From Rhizophagus sp. LPA8_4_AMF (lineage: Eukaryota > Glomeromycota > Glomeromycetes > Glomerales > Glomeraceae), in contig JADRCO010000106.1 in the NCBI GenBank assembly GCA_021464525.1, forward strand, positions 1 to 53,716: 53,716 bases of DNA. Direction: 5' to 3'. Below are positions 1-9,155 of this stretch, piece by piece. A program made the position numbers and the translations under genes. Each line of letters begins with the position of its first letter. The first letter of the stretch is position 1. A model generated the notes under the pieces. It was not told the origin of the DNA, did no database searches, and was given only the letters and a program-made list of their open reading frames with translations.

Positions 1-1164
1 TGTAACTATTTGTTTAAAACATGAAACTTCAGAACAACTGTTGCACCATTCTTGAGTATTCTTTGTATAAAAATCCAAGTTTCTTAATTTATGTCTATCA
101 CACCAAGTTTTTGTGCTTATACATACATCCAAACTGTTATTAGCCGTATATTTAATATATAAAAAAAGGCAGTATTTACAATATTTTTGTTGAAACAAAA
201 GTGTTACAGAATAAGGCTCATTACAATAATGACATTGTTCCTCATTATTATTAAAAGGAATAAACATAATTGGCGCAATCATTGAGTTTTCACCATTTAT
301 TAAATTGGTACTTTGGAAGTATGAAACCCAGTCCATTAATGGTCTTAAAGGAAGATAATTAAGGTTTTTTATAAAACTGTATACCTCTAATGAAGCAGAA
401 GTTTCAACTCTATTATCCATAAAATTAACAATTTGATAATGATTATCAGAGTTGATTTTTGTGGAAAAAATAATTTTCTTTTCAATAGTATTTATTTCAA
501 TAGTGATTAATAGCATTCTTTCGCATCTTTTACATTGAGATTGGTCCGTAATTCCAAAGATAATATTTGTCGTTAAACAATATCTACATCCAATATAAAT
601 CATAATGCAATTTGAACACCATTTTTGATGATCAGAATTAAATTTCAGGATTTGATTACAAACTGCACATTTATCATGAGAATCCCACCAAGGTAAATAA
701 AGGATTGGAATGGTTTTTTTTGTCAAAGTTGATTCAATCCATCCAGAAGAAATTTTATAACAATCTGAACACAATCTAAAATCAATATTTTTGCGAAAAC
801 ATTTTTGGTAAATTAATTTCCCGCATAATTTACAATCTTTTTCACGTTTTTTTATGCTTCCTTTTTCGGCAAACATGTATGAAATTATTTGTTTAAAATG
901 TGATATTACAACGTTAGATTCTTTAAGTTGTAGTATATGTACATCCAAGTATTCAACGGTATTGTTATCTTTACAATATTTCAATAAACAATCTTTGCAA
1001 TATTTCTGGGAAAATAAGAGTGTTTTGGAGTATTTATTTTCGCAATAATTACATTTTTCATCATGTCTGTTAAAAGAAATAAATTGAATCGGTACAGGAC
1101 TAGATTTTAATTTTTGCGTCGGATTTAATGAATTATTGTTGCAAGTAGTATTTGTAAATTCCAT
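1..1164 (-). CDS. N-terminal part of Cys-rich repeat kinase-type protein (runs off window)
   Basis: The minus strand is open for 388 codons from an ATG at 1164 to the window edge with no in-frame stop, so the 3' end lies outside. The product starts MEFTNTTCNNNS and closely matches the N-terminus of the kinase gene at 16931-22087. It holds one full Cys-rich unit (pairs such as CNYC, CKDC, CKLC, CTVC-like, CSNC, CRYC, CKKC plus the LPWWD motif) and the start of a second. Zinc-ribbon-like binding is inferred from the CxxC pairs. In the complete paralogue these units precede a protein kinase domain, which would lie beyond position 1 here. The linker between units resembles the second linker of the paralogue, not its first, so the copy is a mosaic. 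A 15-bp in-frame deletion near 107 separates the copies. Whether it is intact cannot be judged. Confidence 0.75.
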   Translation of the reverse strand, partial: MEFTNTTCNNNSLNPTQKLKSSPVPIQFISFNRHDEKCNYCENKYSKTLLFSQKYCKDCLLKYCKDNNTVEYLDVHILQLKESNVVISHFKQIISYMFAEKGSIKKREKDCKLCGKLIYQKCFRKNIDFRLCSDCYKISSGWIESTLTKKTIPILYLPWWDSHDKCAVCNQILKFNSDHQKWCSNCIMIYIGCRYCLTTNIIFGITDQSQCKRCERMLLITIEINTIEKKIIFSTKINSDNHYQIVNFMDNRVETSASLEVYSFIKNLNYLPLRPLMDWVSYFQSTNLINGENSMIAPIMFIPFNNNEEQCHYCNEPYSVTLLFQQKYCKYCLFLYIKYTANNSLDVCISTKTWCDRHKLRNLDFYTKNTQEWCNSCSEVSCFKQIVT

Positions 1165-1566
1165 TTTTTATATCAGGTATTTGTTATATTTAAGAAATTC
1201 AGGAAATTTTTTTTAAAAAAAAAAATTTGGATGCAACGACATTTATATTCATCCATAATTCTATATGCTGATTGTACTTGCGATTCCATGTAAGAATTCT
1301 TTTTTTTTTTGTGCTAAGATTATCAGTCAATTTATTAAAGTATATGTAAACAGTACAAAAACCATTGATACAAAAAATACAAACTAAAAAGTATAGTAAA
1401 TTACCCAGACAAACGAACCTAACCTTGCCGATTCCATGCAAGAATTCTAGAATTCTAGAATTCCATCTAATCTAACTTAACAAACTTTTTTACTTAATAT
1501 AGTTAGTTTCGTTCTTTAGAATTCAAAAGAATCTTCCAATTATGTATTCAGCAGGTCGGCGTTAAA

Positions 1567-1601
1567 GATTTATTTATTTTATTTATTTTATTTATTTTAT
1601 C
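1567..1601. repeat. TTTA/TTTTA simple repeat
   Basis: A run of ATTTATTTT units lies between two copies of 'CGGCGTTAAA'. The paralogous upstream region near 22300 has one such site ('CGCGTTAAA') without the expansion, so the repeat probably grew after duplication. Confidence 0.6.
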
Positions 1602-1999
1602 GGCGTTAAATGATTGACCGTGTTATTACTGATTTTATGCATCTCCTTATAATATCACGTGACCTTGTGACAGTTAAGTTTGTGTTCGAATTATTTCATA
1701 GTTCCACGAAACGGAGGAGCGAATTTATTATGTTATTTCCGTTTAGAGTCAACAAAAGGTCTTCTATTCATCATTGTGCAATCTATAATTTCTCGATTAT
1801 ACAACGCCGTTTAATAAATTAGTAAATTGGTTCTGCGCTTATTTATCATATGATTACAACATACAAATATTACCAATTTGCTATACATATTTTTAAACCC
1901 AAAATGTTTTTTGATGCATCTTGCGTTAACTGTTAAGAAAAAAAATTCTTATTGATAAGTGCAGTATTTTAAAGTACTGTATATATAATGCTCCGAGAC

Positions 2000-2160
2000 T
2001 GGTTACAAAGCCAAAACTTATTTCAAACCGGTCTTCACCTGTACAGCTGGTATCAGTCTGGTATCAGCCCATTTTATCGGTGAACAGGTTTTTGTTTAAG
2101 ACCAGTTTATAAGTACAGACTGGAGTGTAATTTAAAACCAGATTACAATTTGAAGAATAA
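2000..2160. repeat. ACCAGT/CTGGT-rich repeat remnant
   Basis: Dense short motifs in both orientations (GACTGGTTAC, CCGGTCTTCACC, CTGGTATCAG twice, GACCAGTTTA, AACCAGATTAC) give partial self-complementarity. No ORF is present. The texture recalls 4255-4345 and 49690-49930 and looks like a non-coding mobile-element remnant. Confidence 0.4.
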
Positions 2161-2329
2161 AAATTAGATTATTTGCTGTTATAATAAATATTTATCATGA
2201 ACACTTTTATAAGCACTCAAAATTCTAATAAAAAAACTGTCAAGTTTTATATATAACGTGGCTAGTCATGTGATATTATGTCACGAGCATATCATGATTT
2301 GCTGCGCCTAAATGCAAGAAAATTTTGCT

Positions 2330-2780
2330 GTGGATTCTCCAAGTTGTGCTTCAAATATTTGATTTTATTATAAGCTAAAATACAATGTTTGTATGCTATT
2401 GTACGGGATCAACCCTATGATATTAATTATCAATTCAACAAACGAGTTCTCTTAAGCAATGGTAATACCGCTCCTCGTGCTAAATAATGGTATGATGTGG
2501 CACGAATGGCACCCTCTAAGTAGCTACCTTTAAATAAATTTAAATTTGTAAAACATTCAAAAAACATTAAGATATTACTTATTAAATTAAAAGAAAAAGT
2601 ACGTTTAAAATAAATAAAAAATACATCGTATTTTGATATTTGACAAAGTAGTGGTTGGATAATTGTATATAATGAAATAAATCATTTTTAACAAGCTAGT
2701 ATCATTTAATGAATATATATTTAACAAACTATATACTTGTCTTTTTGATCAAATTCGTATGGTGGTTTGTGAGGAATAAT
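2330..2780. repeat. dispersed repeat, copy 1
   Basis: Shares long near-identical stretches with 14147-14545, including 'GTAGCTACCTTTAAATAAA', 'AAAGTACGTTTAAAATAAA', 'GTGGTTGGATAATTGTATA' and the block ending 'CATATGGTGG(C/T)TTGTGAG'. Both copies are in the same orientation. Copy 1 has about 170 bp between the 'GGATTCTC(C/T)AAGTTGTG' start and the rest that copy 2 lacks. No coding capacity is seen. Confidence 0.65.
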
Positions 2781-3484
2781 TATTTTTTTATTCTTTTATG
2801 CATTGCCAGTGATTTTATATTAACCTGTATTGAATTGCGTGACGTGTGATTCGTGCTGGTACTAATCTATGTAATTAAAAAATTGTTAGTAAATAAATTC
2901 TAAATTGTGCAACCTTACTTCCATTGGCCATTTTATTACGTGACGTTAAAAAAATTCAAAAAAGCGAAATTTATATGCCAATCATATAATTCCAGCCACC
3001 AATCCTGGTGCGAAGCAACAAGTTACAACTAGAATATGTAAATTTTTTTTTTTTAGTCCCAATACTAACAATTAACTTATTAATAATTGATTTTTAGTAA
3101 GATTTTTTTTTAGTTACAATACCAAACTGTCCATATCGGCGCGCCAAAAATAATAAATTTTTTTTTTAATGTCAATAGATCGTTACAATTAATTTTTTTT
3201 AATAATAACAATAGACCGTTATAGTGCAATTTGTTTTTTTTTAAAAGCGAAAAAAAAATTTTAATTTATTCCTTAACCCAAAATTTTAATTTCTTTAAAA
3301 AAATATTTTATTTTTAGTTTTTTTTTTTATTATTCATTTTTTTAATAATTAACACTAATAGAAAGACTTTTTCGCTATTTTTTTTTCGGTTTTTAATATT
3401 TATTTATTTACAATTAATACTCATATAAGACAATTTCTTGGCTATCTCCATCAACTAACAAAAGTTATAATAAATTTTTAATTA

Positions 3485-4027
3485 CAGTCAGAACTCGATA
3501 TAATGATTCGGGATAAACCGATTTTGACATACCGATTTTTTCCCCAAACCAAATCCACGTATAATTAATTTTACTACTATATACCGATTTTATTATAAAT
3601 TTCGCGATATAGCTATACCGACGTTAAGCTGTAAACCAGTTATATTGTATTATTCGCGATAAGCCGATACCGATTTTTTTTTCTATATACCGATCATCGT
3701 TATAAAAAAAATTTTTTTTATTCTATATGCCGATTTTTCATCGATCTTCACCAAAGAGAGTAAGATAACAGATGTAAGTTAAATATCTCATAATTACAAG
3801 ACAAATTTTTCGCCCCCTTTTATTAACTCTTTTATTATTGTTATGTTTACAAATAAGCGTGTTACTTTATCTGTAGCTCAAGTTTTATAAATAAAAAATT
3901 GATAAACCGAATTATAAAAAATTTGCATATTAAGTTCGGTATAACAAGAATATTTGTTTTACCGAACTCTCAGTATAATGACCTAAAATCATCTGAACAG
4001 AGGGTTCGTTATATCGAATTTTGACTG
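3485..4027. mobile_element. MITE with Tc1/mariner-pogo style ends and TA target site
   Basis: The left end reads CAGTCAGAACTCGATATAAT. The right end, reverse-complemented, reads CAGTCAAAATTCGATATAAC. Both are flanked by TA (3483-3484 and 4028-4029). The roughly 543-bp interior has no ORF but many copies of 'ATACCGATTTT' and 'GATAAACCGA'. A CAGT start, TA duplication and small non-coding body are the established hallmarks of non-autonomous Tc1/mariner-pogo elements. No transposase source is visible here. Confidence 0.8.
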
Positions 4028-4254
4028 TATATAAAATAAAACATTTTAATTATATTGATTATTAATCATACTAATGCTGCAGCCATACTTTTTTATATAC
4101 TATATTTCAATTTCTCTATAAAAAGTGTTGTTAATGCTGTAATCCAAATGGCTTCTTCTCAGGAAATATTTGAAGTTGAGATGCCTGAAAAGCATAAAAA
4201 AAAGATTATGTAAAGAATGACAAGCTTGTAGAAAAAAGCCAAAGAGGTAATGGG

Positions 4255-4345
4255 TAGGGATGTTGACGGTCCGGTCTGTACCGACAGGACTGTGGTCTGG
4301 TCCTAGGACTGGACCGATTAGGACCGATCGGTCTAATAGGACCGA
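4255..4345. repeat. GGACCGAT short repeat cluster
   Basis: Six or more overlapping copies of GGACCGAT, GGTCCGGTCT or GGTCCTAGGAC lie in about 90 bp and are partly palindromic ('GGACCGATCGGTCT'). This GC-rich patch sits in AT-rich DNA, has no coding capacity, and is a probable mobile-element remnant. Confidence 0.45.
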
Positions 4346-5873
4346 TCAAATTTTTTAACTAAAATTCATAGTGCCGGCCAGAATTAAGATGGTGTAACAA
4401 TACACAATTCCAAAAGGAAATATTTATTTTCACGAAAATTGAAAATACCATTAAATATAATGTAATATATGCTACTGTCCTAATAATTTCATAAAATTAT
4501 AAATAAACATTTTATTTTTTATTGTTTTTATATAATAAAATTATGAAAATTTCTTAATTTACACTGGGTGTTCATACACGTATCACGTGACTTCGCAAAA
4601 TAAATTATATATAAAAATTTTTAATAAATATAATTTTAAAAGAAATGTATAATATGTGTATTTTTGTCTGCTTTGCGAGTTTACTTAAAGTGCCAAAGTA
4701 CATTTTGAATGTCAATTTTGATTTATTTAACAAATTCTGTTTTTCTTCTGTTTTTTCGTTAATTCTGCCCAGCATTAAATGATCTACATAGAAAATTTAC
4801 TTTTTTAGAAATACATGATTGAACACCCTGTGTACAAATAGAAATCGTCTAAAATTATTAAGATAAAACTAATTAAGGATTTAAAAATAAAAATTAAAAA
4901 TTTATTTATTTTTATACAATATATAAAATTATATAAGAATAATATTTAGCAATTTATAATAAAAATTTTTGTTTAGAGCTATTAATAAAAAATATTTTTA
5001 ATATTTTACTTGTATAAGAATTATTTAGAGTTTTAAATAAATTATTTATATATGTAAAGTTTATTTATTAGCTGATCAACAAAAAATTGCTTATTTCAGG
5101 AGTATTTTCAAAATTTTAAACTACATTCCCTTTCTTTTTAGCTAACCAATAAATAAACTTTATACTTAAATTTATCTTAATAAGAAATATCTAATTGTAA
5201 TAATTTTATTACTATTCTGATTTAAAAATTTGCAAAAATACAATATGAAATAATTTGTTAATATAAATAAAAAATATTTAGAATTCTATCAAATAACAAT
5301 ATAAATATTAAAAAAATCATTATTAATAATTAAAAAAAAAAAAATGTTTTTATAATAATTATTTAATATTATTTAATCAAAAAAAGAGAAAATACTTTAA
5401 ATAAACTAAAAAAAATTAAATAAAATAAAATAAATTTTAAAAAAATATCATAAAAATAAAAAATAAATTAAAGTAAAAATAATAAAAATTTAATAAAACT
5501 AAATTAAATATTAAATAACAACGAAATTAAAGAAAAACTACCATAAAATACTAAAGCTAAAAGCTAGTAATTAATTTAAGAAAAATTGATAAAATTAACA
5601 AAGTATGCTGCTAATATAGATCAAAAAGATAAAAATTAAAAAAAATTAAAACCACATACTAAGAATAAAATTAAAAAAAAATATTCAAATTTTTCAAATT
5701 TATGCTGCTAGCAAACCATTTATTTTATAATATCATTAAAAAAAAAAATTGTAATGAATTTCCAATAAATTTTCATGAAAAAAAAAACGAAATACTTTAT
5801 TAAAAAAAAAAAAATTTCAAGCCAAATTCTCAATATACTTATTAAAAAAAATTATTTTCAATAAAATTTTCTA
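4346..5873. other. very AT-rich gene-free stretch
   Basis: About 1.5 kb composed largely of A and T runs. From 5280 to 5870 it is mostly short AAATTAAA-like words. No ORF, splice pattern or RNA-gene motif could be supported. Confidence 0.6.
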
Positions 5874-6262
5874 TTATCGCTGTTTTCAAATTAGTGGGAC
5901 CCCCTGCATATTACCCCCTAAGAAAATCGATTTTCAAAAATTTGCGAAAACCCAGAATATTCCTGAATAACTATGTAGGAAAGGATCAATTATTAGCGAC
6001 TTCCAGAGGAAATCTCAGGAAATTTTCAGTTATATAGTTTGCTTATAAAAAAGTGTTAATGTTACACAAAGTTTTATCCCTCACTTATAAGCAAACTACT
6101 TGAATAACTGAGAATTTCCTGAGATTTCCTCCAGAAATCACTAGCAATCGGACCTTTCCTATAAAGTTATTCAGGAAAATTCTGGGTTTTCCACATTTAC
6201 GAAAACCGATTTCCTTAGGGAGTGACATGCAAGGGGTCCCACTAATTTGAAAACAGCGATAA
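5874..6262. mobile_element. foldback element with long inverted arms
   Basis: The left arm starts TTATCGCTGTTTTCAAATTA and the right arm is its reverse complement ending GCGATAA. Complementarity continues inward for about 170 bp per arm through 'AGTGGGACCCC', 'AGGAAATC', 'TTTCCTGAGATTTCC'-like and 'TTATAAGCAAACTA' blocks, leaving a spacer of about 40 bp (6045-6085). A transcript would fold into a long imperfect hairpin. No protein is encoded. The ends are not flanked by a clear target duplication. Confidence 0.8.
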
Positions 6263-6289
6263 AAGACTTCTAAATGAAATTCTTCATAA

Positions 6290-7130
6290 AAAAAAGACTC
6301 ACTCATAAAAAAACTTTTCAACCAACAAAATTATCAAAAAAAAATATCCCCTATTAAAGAAAAAAGTTCTAACGAAAATCTTCCATCAAAAAACACATTT
6401 TCCTATTAAAAAAAAAATTCAAAAAAGATTCTTACCCATTAAAAACAATTCTATTAAAAAAAAAAATTTCTTTACCAAAATTCTCGATCAAAAAAAAATA
6501 TATCCTCTGTTATAAAATTTACTAACGAAATGATCTATCATTAAAGAAAAATTCCTTAACGAAATTCTCTATCAAATATAAACTCCCTATTAAAAAAAAA
6601 AATTCTCTAATGAAATTTCCTACCAAAAAAGTTCCTAAAAGAAATTCTTTATAAAGAAAAATTATCTATCAAGAAAAAAAAAATCTTTCCTATTAAAAAT
6701 TCTTCGACGAATTTTCTACAAAAATAAAATTCTCAACTCACCTCTATTAAAAAAAAATTTCTAACAAAATTATCTCAAAAAAAATTAAAAAGATTCTCCA
6801 ATGAATTTTCTATAAAAAAAAATTCTCAATAAAGTTCTTTGTTAAAAAAAAAAATTCTTTACCGAAATTCTCTATCAAAAAAAAATCTCCTGTTAAAAAA
6901 AAAATTTTCCAACGAAATTATCTGTCAAAAAAAATCTCCTTATTAAAAATTCTTAACAAAATTATCTAAAAAAAAAGTCCTCTATTAAAAGAAATTCCTT
7001 ATCAATAAAAAAATTATCTAATGAAATTTTATTATTAAAAAAAAATTCTCTATCAAAAAATTTATTTTATAAAAAAAAAAATTTCTCCACGAAAAATTTT
7101 CTAATAAATTTAAAAACTAAAAACTAATTT
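6290..7130. repeat. degenerate A-rich/CT tandem repeat
   Basis: Some 800 bp of imperfect 25-35-bp units of the form TTCT(C/A)TA(A/T)CGAAATT followed by an A run and CTCCTATTAAAA. The units are too diverged for a fixed period. A weaker version extends left to about 5730, so the foldback element at 5874-6262 lies inside the array. No coding capacity. Confidence 0.6.
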
Positions 7131-7164
7131 TTTTTTTTAAAACTACGCTAAACTTAACTGTTAA

Positions 7165-7390
7165 AACCTGCTGACAAATTTTGTCAACCCCAGCGCTGAC
7201 AAAAAGATCAGATCTTTTGTCAACTCAATTTGTCAACCCGGTGCTGATCTTTGTCAACTCAGTTCTGACAAATTATCAGCTCGGTGCTGATCTTTATCAG
7301 CGCCGGATGACATTTTGTCAGCACTGAGCTGATCTTTTGTCAGACCCGGACATCAGAACCGGCTGACCTTTTTGACCAGCTCGGCGTGCC
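7165..7390. repeat. TTTTGTCAG/CTGACAAA inverted-motif array
   Basis: At least ten alternating copies of CTGACAAA-type and TTTGTCAG/TTTGTCAAC-type words, plus GCTGATCTTT and AGATCAG, occur in about 220 bp. They form several potential short hairpins, for example around 7195-7225. The patch is more GC-rich than its surroundings. It resembles subterminal repeats of a DNA transposon, but no flanking termini were identified. Confidence 0.55.
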
Positions 7391-7793
7391 ATAGGATTTT
7401 AATCTGGGGTGCGTGAGCAAACCTTCCAAAATAGAAGCTTCCAATGCACATCATTGCTCTAGCGGTCTAGCCTTAATATGGCTATCAAAGACGATCCATT
7501 TCCATTTTACCTCATCATAACAAAAAATTTGCCCCTTAATTTTGTTTTATACCAAAATGGGAGTACAAAAAAAAGCATAAATTAGAATTGCTCTTCTTCA
7601 ACTTGAATAACTTGAATAAAAATCTTTTTAAATAACAAATAAATAGTGAAATTGAATATAAGAACCGCACAGCAGCAATAAAAATTTTTCTGTGTCTCAA
7701 TTAAAGATATATAAACACAGCTTTTCTGTCTTTTCATTCTTCCTTTCAAGAAGTGCCAAATATTTTTTTCTTGGTTAAATTATTTAAAAATAT

Positions 7794-7795
<2 letters not shown>

Positions 7796-7826
<31 letters not shown>

Positions 7827-7829
7827 CAT
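7796..7829. repeat. poly-T/poly-A tract upstream of Zn2Cys6 gene
   Basis: A T run of about 22 followed by an A run of about 12 forms a perfect fold-back homopolymer roughly 300 bp upstream of the ATG at 8125. The following 200 bp is strongly T- and CT-rich, as is common in fungal promoters, with no convincing TATA box close to the start. Confidence 0.5.
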
Positions 7830-8124
7830 TATCACTCTTTTCAGAATTCTAATTCTTGTATATTATTATTATCGCATTTCATACGCATTAACAAAAAAAT
7901 TTTGTTTTTTTTTTTTTTAACTTAGAAAATATTGATAATATTCATTTCTTTATTTTTTTTCATTAATAACAATCTTTTTTTTGAAAAGTTCAAGTTCTCG
8001 ATCATAACTATTTAAAACATCATACTCTTGATCTTTTTATTATATACTTACTGATTCCATACAACACTTGATTTAAAAATACACACATACCGTACATAAC
8101 TTCGCATAAAAAATTGTTATAAAA

Positions 8125-9084
8125 ATGAGTTCGATTCAACCTGAATCTTCTGTTCCAACATTCTTATCCTCCACTGTGAACCAACCAGAAAAACGACAAC
8201 CAAGAGGTAAAATTAATCATAGAGCTTGCCAAAAGTGTAGAAACTTAAAGATTAAATGCGATGGAGACGCAGAAAATAACATTTCGTGTTCAAATTGTGA
8301 TTACGGAACCTGCGTTTATGAGGAAAGTCCAAGAAAAAAGCGAAAAATTGAAATACTTAACACTAAAATTAAACATCCGGAAAAAGATGTGGAAGTTGTT
8401 AGGAATGATTGCACTAACGTCACCAACGTCACCAACGTGATAGAAATTCTTAAATTGGAAAAGCAAATTTTGAACTTGCTCATTGAATATTCAAGTCTTT
8501 TTGCTGATCATCCCATGATTTTCAACCAACTTCGACAAGCAATTAATGAAAGCCGATGTTTGTTCTCCTTATTACAAATTATTCACGAATTACTTTTGCG
8601 ATTGTCTCAAAGTGATGGTAATGATACAAATTCCATTATCGAAACATTAAAACGTGTGGCAGAATCCATAATGAATTATTGTAATCCAAACGATGCATTT
8701 AACCCCAACATACAAAATATTTCAAATAATCAACAATTATTTAGCACAACAAATCCAACAACAATTAACCCAATAACTGGAGAAGTTTCCACATCCATGA
8801 CCACTGGTATGGTAAATTTAACCTTACATTCGCCTGGATCTGAAGTAGGATCTGACATGGGCAGCCTAAGCATTCCACCAGACTTTAAGCATGATTTAAC
8901 CTCTCCGCTCTTATCTTCAATCCCAAATAAAATAGAAATCAATTCACCTCATTTAACTTCTTCAATTGATGAAGTTGGCTATTATAGTGGAAGTAAATAT
9001 GCCAATTCACCTGTAAACATCTCTAACGAATTCCCATATTTTCAACAAACTTACCTGGATGATTATAAAGTGTATAAGAATAAG
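8125..9084 (+). CDS. Zn2Cys6 (Gal4-type) transcription factor, first exon
   Basis: A probable DNA-binding regulator. Residues about 33-63 carry a Zn(II)2Cys6 cluster, C-x2-C-x6-C-x9-C-x2-C-x4-C (CQKC...KIKC...CSNC...C). The last spacer is shorter than the usual six to eight residues. A basic tract RKKRK follows at about 70. An alpha-helical stretch rich in L/I (about 110-190) and an S/T/N/P-rich tail follow. No fungal-specific TF domain is recognisable. If unspliced the frame stops at 9096. However AAG|GTTAAT at 9084/9085 with the acceptor at 9154-9155 gives a 71-nt phase-0 intron that joins it in frame to the next exons. No ATG in the required frame lies between, so I infer one gene of about 1141 aa. 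ATG 8125 is the first in the open frame. Confidence 0.75.
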
Positions 9085-9155
9085 GTTAATTTTTGAGATT
9101 CTTTTGTTTCACTTTTTATAAATAGCATTAGTTAATAATCATATTTTTAATACAG

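Larger units (their letters stand above)
1..1990. repeat. segmental duplication, distal copy
   Basis: This block matches 20918-22830 through the coding part and continues into non-coding DNA upstream of both ATGs. Shared landmarks are the 'TTTGGATGCAAC' stretch, the 'AGAATTCTAGAAT' motif, the 'TTTACTTAAT' stretch, the 'CGTTTAG(A/G)GTCAACAAAAGG' block and 'GTATTTTAAAGTA' near 1968. Similarity is patchy after about 1820. The two copies lie about 21 kb apart in the same orientation. Confidence 0.75.

Noticed and set aside
854-1048. 64-codon plus-strand open frame, identical to one at 21780-21974
   Set aside because: It lies antisense within the Cys-rich coding region in both duplicated copies. 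Its conservation follows from the coding strand.
1610-1822. 70-codon plus-strand frame sharing LPFRVNKR with a frame at 22335-22529
   Set aside because: It is part of the duplicated non-coding upstream region. The two frames diverge and have different starts and ends outside one block.
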